A stretch of 64,000 nt of DNA. Origin: Streptomyces eurocidicus. GTDB taxonomy: Bacteria; Actinomycetota; Actinomycetes; Streptomycetales; Streptomycetaceae. Under the pieces are notes generated by a model, which made no database searches, was not told the DNA's origin, and saw only the letters and a program-made list of their open reading frames with translations. The stretch lies in assembly GCF_002891295.1 (NCBI RefSeq), contig NZ_LGUI01000001.1, positions 992,001-1,056,000 on the forward strand, read 5' to 3'. The stretch's first letter is position 1. Every line of letters starts with the position of its first letter. This document shows, in pieces, positions 9,703 through 18,550 of this stretch. The position numbers and the translations under genes were made by a program.

Positions 9703-11490
9703 CTACTTCATCCGGGTCGCCCATTCGCGGACCTTGCTGATGCGTTCGTTCAGCTGGCCCGCCGTCGCCTCCGCGCTCGGGGGGCCGCCGCAGACACGGC
9801 GAAGCTCGTTGTGGATCACTCCATGCGGCTTGCCGCTCTGGTGGACATAGGCCCCGACCAGGGTGTTCAGCTGCTTGCGCAGCTCCAGCAGCTCCTTGTG
9901 GGTGACCACCGGGCGCCGCTCGGCGGGCAGTTCGAGGAGGTCCGCCTCCGCGTCCGGCCGCTTGCGGCTGTGCGCGATCTGGCGGGCCTGCCGCTTCTGG
10001 AGCAGCATCTGCACCTGGTCCGGCTCCAGCAGCCCGGGGATGCCGAGGTAGTCCTGCTCCTCCTCGCTGCCCGCGTGCGCCTGCATGCCGAACTCGGCGC
10101 CGTCGTAGAGCACCCGGTCGAAGACCGCGTCGGACTCCAGCGCCTCGAAGGAGAGCTGGTCGTCCTCGCCGGTGTCCTCGTCCTGCCGGCGCTCCGCCTC
10201 CGCCAGGAGCTTGTCCTCCTCGGCGTACGGGTCCTCCTCGCCGTCCTTCTTGGGCCTGTCGAGGACGTGGTCGCGCTCGACCTCCATCTCGTTGGCGAAG
10301 GTCAGCAGCGTGGGGATGGTGGGCACGAAGACGGACGCGGTCTCGCCACGGCGCCGGGAGCGCACGAAGCGGCCGACGGCCTGGGCGAAGAACAGCGGGG
10401 TGGAGATCGTCGTCGCGTAGACCCCGACGGCGAGGCGGGGCACGTCGACGCCCTCGGACACCATGCGGACGGCGACCATCCAGCGGGAGTCGGAGTGCGA
10501 GAAGTCGTCGATCCGCTGGGAGGCGCCCGAGTCGTCCGAGAGCACGACCGCCGGGCCCTCGCCGGTGATCTCGCGGATCAGCTTGGCGTAGGCGCGGGCG
10601 GAGTCCTGGTCGGCCGCGATGACGAGCGCGCCGGCGTCCGGGATGGCCTTGCGGACCTCGGTCAGCCGGCGGTCGGCGGCGCGCAGGACGTTCGGCATCC
10701 ACTCGCCGCGCGGGTCCAGAGCCGTGCGCCACGCCTGCGAGATCGCGTCCTTGGTCATGGGCTCGCCGAGGCGGGCCTCGATCTCGTCGCCGGCCTTGGT
10801 GCGCCAGCGCATGTTGCCGCTGTAGGAGAGGAATATGACCGGGCGGACGACGCCGTCGGCGAGGGCGTTGCCGTATCCGTATGTGTAGTCGGCGGCGGAG
10901 CGGCGGATGCCGTCGTTGCCCTCCTCGTACGTGACGAAGGGGATGGGGTTGGTGTCGGAGCGGAAGGGCGTGCCCGTCAGCGCGAGGCGCCGGGTCGCGG
11001 GCTCGAACGCCTCCAGGCACGCCTCGCCCCAGGACTTGGAGTCACCGGCGTGGTGGATCTCGTCGAGGATGACGAGGGTCTTGCGCTGCTCGCAGCGGTT
11101 GCGGTGGAGCATCGGGCGGACGCCCACACCGGCGTAGGTCACGGCGACGCCGTGGTACTCGCGGCCCAGGGGGCCCGCGCTGTACTCGGGGTCGAGCTTG
11201 ATCCCGACCCGGGCCGCGGCCTCGGCCCACTGCTTCTTCAGGTGCTCGGTGGGCGCGACCACGGTCACCTGCTGGACGACGTGGTGGTGCAGCAGCCAGG
11301 AGGCGAGGGTGAGGGCGAAGGTGGTCTTTCCGGCGCCGGGGGTGGCCACGGCGAGGAAGTCGCGCGGCTGTTCCTGGATGTACTTCCCCATCGCGCCCTC
11401 CTGCCAGGCGCGCAGCTTGTTGGCGGTACCCCAAGGGGCCCGGCCGGGGAAGGCGGGCGAGAGATGGTGGCTCGTGGTGGTGGTAGTCAC
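9703..11490 (-). CDS. DEAD/DEAH-box superfamily 2 helicase
   Basis: A 595-residue SF2 ATPase. Motifs in order: Walker A TPGAGKTT (about residue 50), motif II DEIH (about 145), motif III LTGTPFRSD (about 172), and motif VI QAVGRFVRSRRRGE (about 370). It resembles the ResIII/RAD25-type helicases conserved in Streptomyces, with an acidic insert after about 420 (EEDPYAEEDKLLAEAERR). GTG start was taken at VTTTTTSHH. Substrate is unknown; no nuclease or methylase partner is adjacent, so a restriction role is not supported. Confidence 0.87.
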   Translation of the reverse strand: MTTTTTSHHLSPAFPGRAPWGTANKLRAWQEGAMGKYIQEQPRDFLAVATPGAGKTTFALTLASWLLHHHVVQQVTVVAPTEHLKKQWAEAAARVGIKLDPEYSAGPLGREYHGVAVTYAGVGVRPMLHRNRCEQRKTLVILDEIHHAGDSKSWGEACLEAFEPATRRLALTGTPFRSDTNPIPFVTYEEGNDGIRRSAADYTYGYGNALADGVVRPVIFLSYSGNMRWRTKAGDEIEARLGEPMTKDAISQAWRTALDPRGEWMPNVLRAADRRLTEVRKAIPDAGALVIAADQDSARAYAKLIREITGEGPAVVLSDDSGASQRIDDFSHSDSRWMVAVRMVSEGVDVPRLAVGVYATTISTPLFFAQAVGRFVRSRRRGETASVFVPTIPTLLTFANEMEVERDHVLDRPKKDGEEDPYAEEDKLLAEAERRQDEDTGEDDQLSFEALESDAVFDRVLYDGAEFGMQAHAGSEEEQDYLGIPGLLEPDQVQMLLQKRQARQIAHSRKRPDAEADLLELPAERRPVVTHKELLELRKQLNTLVGAYVHQSGKPHGVIHNELRRVCGGPPSAEATAGQLNERISKVREWATRMK

Positions 11491-11630
11491 GGTCTCCGTC
11501 GGCTGGTTCGGCGGTCGGCAACCGCGCAAGCCTACCTGCGGCGGGCCCGGCCCCCCGGGCTCACACCCCGGCCTCACCCGGGGGTGGGACCGAGGTCACA
11601 CACCCCCGGGCGGCCGGGCCGGCGGCCCGC

Positions 11631-13064
11631 TCAGGCGTCGCGCGGGGTGAGCCTCGCGGCCACGTACGCGCCCACCAGCGCGAACGCCGCCGCGAGGGCG
11701 AAGACCGCGACGAAGGCGGCCGGCGGGGCGGCCCCGCCGGCCTCCCCGGCGGTCGCCGAGCCCCCGCCGAAGGAGGCGAAGAGCACACCGGCGAGGCCGA
11801 CGAGGGTGATGCTGCCGAGCGCGTCGGAGACCTGGAGGGAGGCGGAGTTCGCACCCTCCTCACCCGGCTTGGAGAGCCTGAGCAGCAGCACCGAGCCGCT
11901 GGAGATCGTCAGCCCCATGCCGTAGCCGCCCACGACCCAGGCGAGGGCGGCCGTCCACACCGGGACCCCGTCGGCCAGGACGGTCGCCATCAGGGCGATG
12001 GCGAGGGCCATCAGCCCCATGCCGAGGCTCATCAGCCGCTCGCGGTAGGGCTCGGCCCGGGGGCGGCTCTGGGTGTACGAGCCGAGGGCCCAGGTCAGGC
12101 CGCCGCCGGTGAGGGAGAGCCCGGCCAGCGTGGCGGACAGGCCGCGCTCCGTGACGAGCATCAGCGGGACGAAGCTCTCGGCGGCCAGGAAGGAGCCCTG
12201 GGCGAGGCCGCGCAGCAGCACGACGGCGGGCAGGCCGCGGGCGGCGCGGAAGGTGCCGCGGGGCAGCAGCAGCCGGACGCAGGGCACGAGGAGGGCGAGG
12301 CCGGCGGCGGCGGGCAGCAGGGAGACCGGGCTGATGTCCTGCCCCGCGTACTGGAGCAGCCCGGCGCCCGCCGCGACGGCGAGGGCCAGCAGGATGCGGC
12401 GGCCGTCCATGGTCCCGGCGCGCTCGGCGGGCGGGAGGGCGCGCAGCGCGGGCAGCATCACCACGAGCGGCAGCAGGATCAGCACGGGGATGGCCAGGAA
12501 GACCCAGCGCCAGCCGAGCTGCTCGGTGACGGTGCCGGCCACCAGCGGGCCGACGATCACGGGGACCACCCAGGCCGCCGAGAAGGAGGCCAGCACGGCC
12601 GGGCGCAGCCGCTCGGGGTAGGCCCGGCCCACGACGACGTAGAGCGCCACGATGACGAGCCCGCTGCCGATGCCCTGGACGCCGCGCGCGGCCACGAACA
12701 TCCACATCTGCTGCGCGGAGCCCGCGAGCACCAGTCCGGTGCCGAAGGCGGCGATGCCGGTGAAGAGGGGCACGAGCGGCCCGGCCCGGTCGCACCACTC
12801 GCCGGAGAGCGCCATGGTGAACAGGCTGGCGGTGAAGAAGGCGGAGAAGGAGAAGGCGTACAGCTCGATCCCGTCGAGCGCGCGGGCCGCGACCGGCATC
12901 GCCGTGTTGACCGCGCTCGCCTCGAAGGCGATGAGGGAGACGACGGAGATGATCCCGAGGGTGAGGGCACGGTAGCGGCGGCCGAGGACGCCTTCGGCGG
13001 GGGCGGATATGGGGGCGGGGGTGGATATGGCGAGTTCGTCGGCGCCGGCGTCGGGAGCAGTCAT
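11631..13064 (-). CDS. MFS multidrug-type exporter
   Basis: A 477-residue membrane protein with about 12-14 hydrophobic helices. The MFS motif A region is GEWCDRAGPLVPLF, and motif C-like GSGLVIVALYVVVGRAYPERLRP follows. It resembles drug:proton antiporters. Start is uncertain: I chose the ATG at 13064 (MTAPDAGADEL). An in-frame ATG at 13130 (MDDEIPV) would add 22 residues, but those look like translated spacer. Substrate is unknown and no adjacent TetR-type regulator is present. Confidence 0.85.
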   Translation of the reverse strand: MTAPDAGADELAISTPAPISAPAEGVLGRRYRALTLGIISVVSLIAFEASAVNTAMPVAARALDGIELYAFSFSAFFTASLFTMALSGEWCDRAGPLVPLFTGIAAFGTGLVLAGSAQQMWMFVAARGVQGIGSGLVIVALYVVVGRAYPERLRPAVLASFSAAWVVPVIVGPLVAGTVTEQLGWRWVFLAIPVLILLPLVVMLPALRALPPAERAGTMDGRRILLALAVAAGAGLLQYAGQDISPVSLLPAAAGLALLVPCVRLLLPRGTFRAARGLPAVVLLRGLAQGSFLAAESFVPLMLVTERGLSATLAGLSLTGGGLTWALGSYTQSRPRAEPYRERLMSLGMGLMALAIALMATVLADGVPVWTAALAWVVGGYGMGLTISSGSVLLLRLSKPGEEGANSASLQVSDALGSITLVGLAGVLFASFGGGSATAGEAGGAAPPAAFVAVFALAAAFALVGAYVAARLTPRDA

Positions 13065-13184
13065 GGGTGTCAGGGTAGGGAGGGAGGGGGCGCTTGGCGC
13101 CTGCCGAGCGACCGGAATCTCGTCATCCATGAGCCCTAGGCCGGAGGGTCTTCGGGAGGGTTTTCCCACCCGGGTCCTCAAGCG

Positions 13185-13212
13185 CCGGACGGGCTGATTT
13201 CAGCCCGTCCGG
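13185..13212. repeat. Palindromic dispersed repeat, CCGGACGGGCTG stem
   Basis: A perfect 12-bp stem (13185-13196 with 13201-13212, loop ATTT) within CTCAAGCGCCGGACGGGCTG. A second stem-loop follows around 13220-13240. The arm matches the half copy at 1852-1872. It lies in the 248-base gap between the MFS gene and the YeiH-like gene, and could serve as terminator for the YeiH-like gene. Confidence 0.6.
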
Positions 13213-13312
13213 GGGCACCTCCCAGCGGTAGCTGGGGGAGCTTGAGGACATTCGGGAAGGGGCGGGTAGGGGACAAAGCCCGCCGCAGGCGCGCCCCCAC
13301 CCCCACCCCGCC

Positions 13313-14365
13313 TCACGTCGTCAGCAGAACCCCACCGTACGAAGCCCCCGCGATCACCACCCACGAGCACAGCCCCAGCGCCGCCACCCGCCCACCCGTC
13401 CGCGCCAGCGAAGGCAGATGGACGGCACTGCCGAGCCCGAAGAGCGCGGCGGCGAGCAGCAGTTCCTGAGCGTGGCCCGCGAGATCGAGCGCCCCACCGG
13501 GCACCCACCCGGTGCTGCGTACGGCCACCATGGCCAGGAACCCCAGGACGAAGAGCGGTACGAGCGGCGGCCGCTTCCCGGACGGCCGGGCCGCCCCCCG
13601 CCGGCGCCCCCGTACGGAGACCGCGACCGCGGCCACGAGCGGGGCCAGCAGAGCCACCCGCATCAGCTTCACCAGCACCGCGTCCGTGAGGGCGGCCGGT
13701 CCGGCCGTCTGCGCGGTGGCCACGACCTGGCCGACGTCGTGGACGCCCGCGCCGACCCAGCGGCCGAACTGCGCGTCGTCGAGGCCGAGCGGGTGGTGCA
13801 GCAGCGGCAGGACGGCGATGGCGAGGGTGCCGCAGAGCGTCACCAGCGCCACGGACGTCGCCACGTCCTCCTCGTCGCTGCCCGACACCTCGCTGACCGC
13901 CCCGATCGCGGAGGCGCCGCAGATGGAGTAGCCGGTGGCGATCAGCAGCGGCTGGTCGCCGCGCAGCCCGAGCCGGCGGCCGAGGCAGAGCGTGCCCCAG
14001 AAGGTGGCCGCGACCACGGCGACCACCATGGCGACGGTGGCCCAGCCGAGGCCGAGCACGTCGTCGAGGCTCAGTTTGAGACCGAGCAGGACGACACCGA
14101 TCCGCATCAGCCGTTTTCCGGCCAGCGTCAGCCCGGGCCGGGCCGCCCCGCGCACCGCGGTCCGCACCCCGGGCAGGTGGGCGGCCGCGATGCCGAGCAC
14201 GACGGCGGCGGTGAGCATCGGCACGGCGGGTACGAGCCGGTGGACGGCCCAGGCGACGGCGACGCCGCCGGCCGCCATGGCCAGCCCGGGAAGCTTGCCT
14301 GCACCGGGGCCCCGCCCGGTGGCGGGGGCCGGCCGGGTGCCCGTACGCGCGGTGAGGAGCGCCAT
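13313..14365 (-). CDS. YeiH/UPF0324 family putative sulfate/sulfite exporter
   Basis: A 350-residue membrane protein with about ten hydrophobic segments. Family landmarks include RIGVVLLGLKLSLDDVLGLG, the glycine motif ATGYSICGASAIGAV near residue 155 and GAGVHDVGQVVATA near 215. Members are proposed to export oxidised sulfur anions. Its ATG overlaps the stop of the cysteine dioxygenase gene by one base, so the two are translationally coupled. The pair suggests that sulfite released downstream of cysteine oxidation is exported. That link is inference from context. Confidence 0.88.
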   Translation of the reverse strand: MALLTARTGTRPAPATGRGPGAGKLPGLAMAAGGVAVAWAVHRLVPAVPMLTAAVVLGIAAAHLPGVRTAVRGAARPGLTLAGKRLMRIGVVLLGLKLSLDDVLGLGWATVAMVVAVVAATFWGTLCLGRRLGLRGDQPLLIATGYSICGASAIGAVSEVSGSDEEDVATSVALVTLCGTLAIAVLPLLHHPLGLDDAQFGRWVGAGVHDVGQVVATAQTAGPAALTDAVLVKLMRVALLAPLVAAVAVSVRGRRRGAARPSGKRPPLVPLFVLGFLAMVAVRSTGWVPGGALDLAGHAQELLLAAALFGLGSAVHLPSLARTGGRVAALGLCSWVVIAGASYGGVLLTT

Positions 14366-14919
14366 CAGAGTTCGTCGGCCGGGAGGTCGTACACGCGGCG
14401 GACGCTGGAGCCGAGGCGGGAGATGTCGGCGCCGTAGATGTGGAGGGAGATGGCCGTGGTGGAACAGGAGTTGTGCACCCGGTGGATGTCGCCGGGCGGC
14501 GCGAAGCCGCAGACGTCGCCCTGGTGGTTGACGACGTCCTCGGTGGCCACGAGCCGGGCGGTGGTGCCGTCGGGGACGAGCCGGTAGCGTCGTTCGCTCT
14601 CGGTGCCCTGGTGAACTCCCGTGACGCACCAGGAGACATGGTCGTGGACGCTGGTCCGCTGGCCGGGCATCCAGACGAGGGCGACGACGGAGAAGCTGCC
14701 GTCGGACTCGGCGTGCAGAATGTGCTGCCGGTAGTGGCCGGGGTCGCCCTCGCGTTGTTCGGGGGTGAGGAGGTCTGCGGCGCCGAGGTGCGCGGCGAGC
14801 CGCTCGCCGACGAGATATGCCGTCGTGTCGGGCGGCAGGCCGCGGCCTACGGCCTCGCGCACGTCGTCGACGAGCTGGCCGAGGCGCGCGGTCGTGGGGG
14901 CTGCGGTGGGAGTGGTCAT
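14365..14919 (-). CDS. Cysteine dioxygenase
   Basis: A 184-residue cupin that should oxidise cysteine to cysteine sulfinate with O2. The Fe(II) ligands are recognisable: His92 and His94 in SVHDHVSWC and His146 in GDIHRVHN. The context VHQGTESERRY fits the CDO family, and the length is typical for actinobacterial enzymes. It is the first gene of a two-gene operon with the YeiH-like exporter. A LysR regulator lies downstream on the same strand, not divergent. Confidence 0.92.
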   Translation of the reverse strand: MTTPTAAPTTARLGQLVDDVREAVGRGLPPDTTAYLVGERLAAHLGAADLLTPEQREGDPGHYRQHILHAESDGSFSVVALVWMPGQRTSVHDHVSWCVTGVHQGTESERRYRLVPDGTTARLVATEDVVNHQGDVCGFAPPGDIHRVHNSCSTTAISLHIYGADISRLGSSVRRVYDLPADEL

Positions 14920-15041
14920 ACGAGCAGCGTCGACGCGACGTGATCCATCAGTCCAACGACAGTCTGTTGGCGGGACGCCAACACCGGCTTATGGACAGGG
15001 TCCGGGGCGGCGGCCGGGCCGGTCCGTACGGCGGGCCGCGC

Positions 15042-15947
15042 TCAGCAGCCCACCCGCCGCGCGGCGACGGCGCGCAGCTCGTCGAGGACGAGCGCCGTGG
15101 CGGGCACGCGGAGGTGCTCGCGGAGGACGTACGCGGAGACCTGCCGGCGGCTCGCGGGGTCCAGCGCCCGGCCGGTGATCTTCTCGTGGCGGAGGAAGGA
15201 GAGGACGAGCCCCGGCATCATCGCGACGCCGAGCCCCTCGGCGACGAGCGACTGCACGACGAGGTTGTCGTCCGTGGTGAAGGCGATGTCGGGCGCGAAG
15301 CCCAACTCGGCGCACTCGTGCAGGAAGTTGGTGCGGCAGCGCAGACAGCCCGCGATCCAGCGCTCCTCCGTGAGGTCGGCCAGCTGGACGGCGCGGCGGC
15401 GGGCGAGCGGGTGCCCGGTGGGCATCAGGATGGTGAGCTGGTCCTCCATCAGCCGGGTCTCCACCACCTCGTCCGGGACCTGTTCGCGCAGGCCGGGGTA
15501 GGTGAAGGCGAGGGTGATGTCGCACTCTCCGCGCACCAGGCGGTGTATCGAGTCGGGCGGTTCGCCCTCCAGCAGCTCGACCCGTACGCCCGGGTGGGCG
15601 GCGGCGAGGCCCGCGAGCGCCTCCGGCACCAGGGTGGCGCTGGCGCTCGGGAAGGCGCAGACGCGGACCCGGCCGGATCGCAGCCTTGTCAGGGAGCTCA
15701 TCTGCTGCTGGGCGGTGGTGAGGCTCTCCAGGATCGTCTCCGCGTGCCGGGCGAGCGCCTCACCGGCCTCGGTGAGCCGCATCCGGCGGCCGACGCGGAT
15801 GAAGAGCGGGGTGCCCACGGACCGTTCGAGGGCCTTCATCTGCTGGGTGATGGCGGGCTGCGTGTACCCCAGGGCGCGGGCGGCCGCCGAGTACGAGCCG
15901 GCCGTGACCACCGCGTGGAACGTCTTGATGTGCCGCGAGTCGAACAC
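15042..15947 (-). CDS. LysR family transcriptional regulator
   Basis: A 301-residue regulator. The N-terminal helix-turn-helix (residues 4-62) has HAVVTAGSYSAAARALGYTQ and RRMRLTEAGEALARHAETIL. The effector domain (about 90-295) holds RVELLEGEPPDSIHRLVRGE and the cysteine pair GCLRCRTNFLHECAELGF. GTG start at VFDSRHIKTFHAV was chosen; the frame continues upstream only through non-homologous sequence. It is divergent from the alpha/beta hydrolase (89-bp gap) and is its probable regulator, as is usual for LysR pairs. Confidence 0.92.
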   Translation of the reverse strand: MFDSRHIKTFHAVVTAGSYSAAARALGYTQPAITQQMKALERSVGTPLFIRVGRRMRLTEAGEALARHAETILESLTTAQQQMSSLTRLRSGRVRVCAFPSASATLVPEALAGLAAAHPGVRVELLEGEPPDSIHRLVRGECDITLAFTYPGLREQVPDEVVETRLMEDQLTILMPTGHPLARRRAVQLADLTEERWIAGCLRCRTNFLHECAELGFAPDIAFTTDDNLVVQSLVAEGLGVAMMPGLVLSFLRHEKITGRALDPASRRQVSAYVLREHLRVPATALVLDELRAVAARRVGC

Positions 15948-16036
15948 GCCGGAATCATAAGCGGAATTTGGGATAGGAGGGGAGAGGGCGGGGGGTCGCT
16001 TCTGGATCAACGGATTTCTGGGGCAAGGTGGGATAC

Positions 16037-16930
16037 ATGCCGCATAGCACAACAAATCCCCCATCCTCCGAGCCTTCGCACTACGTCTCGTACGACGCGG
16101 CGGAACTCGCCTACCGGGAGGCGGGGCCACCGGACGCACCACCCCTGATCTGCCTGGCCGGCGGTCCGGGCCGGGACGCCGCGTACCTCGGCGACCTCGG
16201 GGGGCTGGGCGCGGCCCGCCGCCTGGTGATCCCGGACAGCCGCGGAACGGGCGCCTCCCCGCCCGCCGCGGACCCGGCCGGCTACGCGTTCCCGGCGCTC
16301 GCGGAGGACCTGGAGGCGCTCCGCCGCCACCTGGGCCTGGAGCGGTTCGCCCTCCTCGCGCACGACGCGGCGTGCGCGACGGCCCAGGCGTACGCGGCGG
16401 CGCACGGCGAGCACCTGACCCACTTGGTGCTGGTCGCGCCGGGCTCCCGGCTCCAGGGCGAACTCCCCACGGACGCCGAGGAGATCTTCGAGTCACGGGC
16501 GACGGAGGACTGGTGGGTGGACGCGTACGTCGCCGTCCACACCCTCCCCACGACCACGGACCTCACGGAGGTACGCGCCCTGCTGGCCCGCGCGGCGCCC
16601 ATGGCGTACGCCCGCTGGGAGGCCCCCCAGCGGGCCCACGCGGCCACCGAGCCCGGCCAGCTCGGCCCGGTCCCCCGCGCCGGCTTCTGGCAGGGCGTCG
16701 ACGAACCGGCCCGGCTGGCCCTCCTGGACCGCCTGGGCCGCGTCGGCTGCCCGGCACTGGTGGTCACGGGCGACCGCGACGCGGTCTCCGGCATGCGCGC
16801 GGGCGAACTCGTGGCGGCCTCCCTGCCGAACGCCGTCCTCCAGCCGCTGCACGAGGTCGGCCACTATCCGTGGGTCGACGAACCGGAGATGTTCCGGCCA
16901 CTGGTGGAGGAGTTCCTGAGCGGGTCGTGA
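16037..16930 (+). CDS. Alpha/beta hydrolase with Asp at the nucleophile position
   Basis: A 297-residue alpha/beta-fold protein resembling the proline iminopeptidase branch: CLAGGPGRDAAYLGDL (oxyanion HGGPG-like), DSRGTG (about 67), acid in VVTGDRDAV and His in LHEVGHYPW. The nucleophile elbow, normally G-x-S-x-G, reads LLAHDAACATA, so Asp110 replaces Ser. Asp at this place is the nucleophile in haloalkane dehalogenases and epoxide hydrolases. Start ATG is at 16037; a GTG at 16028 is possible. It is divergent from a LysR gene. The reaction is not assignable. Confidence 0.85.
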   Translation: MPHSTTNPPSSEPSHYVSYDAAELAYREAGPPDAPPLICLAGGPGRDAAYLGDLGGLGAARRLVIPDSRGTGASPPAADPAGYAFPALAEDLEALRRHLGLERFALLAHDAACATAQAYAAAHGEHLTHLVLVAPGSRLQGELPTDAEEIFESRATEDWWVDAYVAVHTLPTTTDLTEVRALLARAAPMAYARWEAPQRAHAATEPGQLGPVPRAGFWQGVDEPARLALLDRLGRVGCPALVVTGDRDAVSGMRAGELVAASLPNAVLQPLHEVGHYPWVDEPEMFRPLVEEFLSGS

Positions 16931-17034
16931 ACGGGGCGTGTCGTGAACGGGGCGTGTCGGTCGCATGGCGGCCGGGAAGGAACCGTTGTCCACCCCTCGG
17001 GCGGCCTCTACTGTCGGTGGGGAAGGCACGACTT

Positions 17035-17106
17035 GGCCGTGTGCCCGAGTGGTTTAGGGACTCGCCTGCAAAGCGGGTTACGCCGGTTCGATTCCGGTCA
17101 CGGCCT
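17035..17106 (+). tRNA. tRNA-Cys (GCA), integration site of the element
   Basis: The acceptor GGCCGTG pairs with CACGGCC. The anticodon arm is CTCGC-CTGCAAA-GCGGG with anticodon GCA, and the T-arm is GCCGG-TTCGATT-CCGGT. The discriminator is T, followed by CC without encoded A. The 3' half (from 17065) is part of a 59-bp repeat found again at 34361-34419, so this gene is the attL side of the inserted element. The anticodon stem contains a T-G wobble at the base that differs from the attR copy. Confidence 0.93.
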
Positions 17107-17123
17107 CCGGCACCTTGATCAGG
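17065..17123 (+). repeat. attL (tRNA-Cys side)
   Basis: This 59-bp segment matches attR at 34361-34419 with one mismatch: G at 17076, A at 34372. The right 47 bp (17077-17123) are identical. It starts with CCTGCAAAGCG in the anticodon loop and runs past the tRNA 3' end to CACCTTGATCAGG. Confidence 0.93.
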
Positions 17124-17131
17124 CACAACAG

Positions 17132-17164
17132 AAAGGGCGGCGCCCCGGAGGGGTGTCGCCCTTT
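17132..17164 (+). terminator. Terminator behind tRNA-Cys, supplied by the element
   Basis: AAAGGGCG (17132-17139) pairs with CGCCCTTT (17157-17164), followed by T. This lies inside the element between attL and the integrase stop. The chromosomal terminator is displaced to 34433-34463 beyond attR. It can also end the leftward integrase transcript. Confidence 0.75.
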
Positions 17165-17188
17165 TGGTCGTCCGTCTCAGTTCCCGTC

Positions 17189-18466
17189 TCAGTTGGCCGG
17201 TACGAGCGCGCCGGCCGCGCCGTCGTCATCGTCCGGGCGATCCGTCTCAGGCTTCCAGATCAGGCCGTCCACCTGCCTTGCGATGTCGGTCCGCACGGCG
17301 TCCACCATGTGCTGGTACCGGGCGGCCATGGCAGTGGTCGACCACCCCATGAGACCCATGACGGCCCGCTCGGGGACACCGAGGATCAGCAGAACCGTCG
17401 CTGCCGTATGGCGGGCGTCGTGCAGACGCCCTTCCCGAACCTTCGCCTCCGTGAGAAGAGCCTTCCACTCTGCCCAGTCCCGACGGTGGGACGGGCTACG
17501 GCCGTGTTCGTCCGGGAAGACCAGCCTATTCTCCTCCCAACGCTTCCCGGCCGCCGTCCGCTCCTCTTCCTGCGTCGTGAGGTGAGCGCGAAGTAGGTCA
17601 ACGAGCTGTTCGGGGAGACCAACAGCGCGGCGGCCGGCGCGGGATTTGGTGGTGGACAGCTCCGGGTTCGTGCGACGTCTCTGCGGGCAGTACCCGGCGG
17701 CCTTGCGTCCGCAGGGGTCCACGCACCCGTGGGCGTAACGCGGCCGGTGCCGACTGCTCCGAACCACGAGGAACCCGCCGTCAAGGTCCACGTCCTGCCA
17801 CCTCAGACCGAGCACTTCCCCTTGCCTCAGTCCGAGAGCGAGGGCGACTGCCCAGCGGGCGGAGTTGCGGTGCTGGTCAGCGGCCTTGAGTAACCGCTGT
17901 ACCTCTTGGACGCTGTAGGGCTCTACCTCGTACTCCCCCGTCTTCGGCGCCTTGGCCAACTGAACGGGGTTCTTCCCGATATGCCCCCGCCGTACGGCCT
18001 CGTTGAGGGCGGTGCGGAAGGTTCGGTGAACCTGGTGAGCCGTCGCGGGCTTGCTGCCGTTGGCCTGCATCTTGGCGTAGAACGCCTCAATGTGTTCAGG
18101 CTTGAGCCGGTCGAGACGGTGAGCACCCAAACCAGGGATCAGGTGCTTCCGTACAGCGACGCCGTACCCGACCATCGTATTGTCGTTGACGGCGAGGGGC
18201 GCGACGTTCTCAATCCAGTGCGTCAACCACGCCTTGACCGTCCACGCCTTGCCGGGCTTCTTCACGATTTTGGTGTCGCGCTGTTTCTCCAGCTCTCGGA
18301 CAGCATTCGCCACTTCGGTCTTGGTTTTGCGTTCGACGTGGCGGCGGTCCGGCGTGCCGTCGTCGCGGACGCCGACGGTGACACGGCCGTGCCATTTGCC
18401 GTCCTTGCCGAAGTAGATCGAACTACGGCCGTTGGGCTGTCGGGTGCGCTTCTTTTCCTCTGCCAC
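17189..18466 (-). CDS. int: Site-specific tyrosine recombinase (AICE integrase)
   Basis: A 425-residue integrase. An N-terminal arm-binding region and SAM-like core-binding domain (about 75-175) precede the catalytic domain (about 185-400). Catalytic residues seen: Arg in GLRQGEVLGLRW, His-x-x-Arg in LHDARHTAA, and Tyr in AARYQHMVDA. A cysteine-rich insert (HGCVDPCGRKAAGYCPQ, about 255) is common in pSAM2-type integrases. GTG start follows AGGAG. Codon 192 is TTA (17891-17893), so translation needs the bldA tRNA. It sits directly beside attL, 84 bases downstream of xis. Confidence 0.95.
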   Translation of the reverse strand: MAEEKKRTRQPNGRSSIYFGKDGKWHGRVTVGVRDDGTPDRRHVERKTKTEVANAVRELEKQRDTKIVKKPGKAWTVKAWLTHWIENVAPLAVNDNTMVGYGVAVRKHLIPGLGAHRLDRLKPEHIEAFYAKMQANGSKPATAHQVHRTFRTALNEAVRRGHIGKNPVQLAKAPKTGEYEVEPYSVQEVQRLLKAADQHRNSARWAVALALGLRQGEVLGLRWQDVDLDGGFLVVRSSRHRPRYAHGCVDPCGRKAAGYCPQRRRTNPELSTTKSRAGRRAVGLPEQLVDLLRAHLTTQEEERTAAGKRWEENRLVFPDEHGRSPSHRRDWAEWKALLTEAKVREGRLHDARHTAATVLLILGVPERAVMGLMGWSTTAMAARYQHMVDAVRTDIARQVDGLIWKPETDRPDDDDGAAGALVPAN

Positions 18467-18501
18467 AGGCAGGCTCCTGGTTCTTGCGAGTCGGATAGTG
18501 G

Positions 18502-18544
18502 CCGGGGCGGCGGGCCGTCCTGTCCGGGAGTGCCGCCGCCCCGG
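18502..18544 (-). ncRNA. Leader/intercistronic stem-loop A1 upstream of int
   Basis: CCGGGGCGGCGG (18502-18513) pairs perfectly with 18533-18544, leaving a 19-nt loop that on the minus strand contains CACTCCCGGACAGGAC. It lies six bases after the xis stop and 36 bases before the int start. The loop recurs in A2, A3 and A4 with different stems. Confidence 0.6.
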
Positions 18545-18550
18545 GCGTCG

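Noticed and set aside
9703..11490. Restriction-modification or phage-defence role for the DEAD/DEAH helicase
   Set aside because: No nuclease, methylase or other defence partner in the neighbouring genes; such helicases are conserved in Streptomyces cores.
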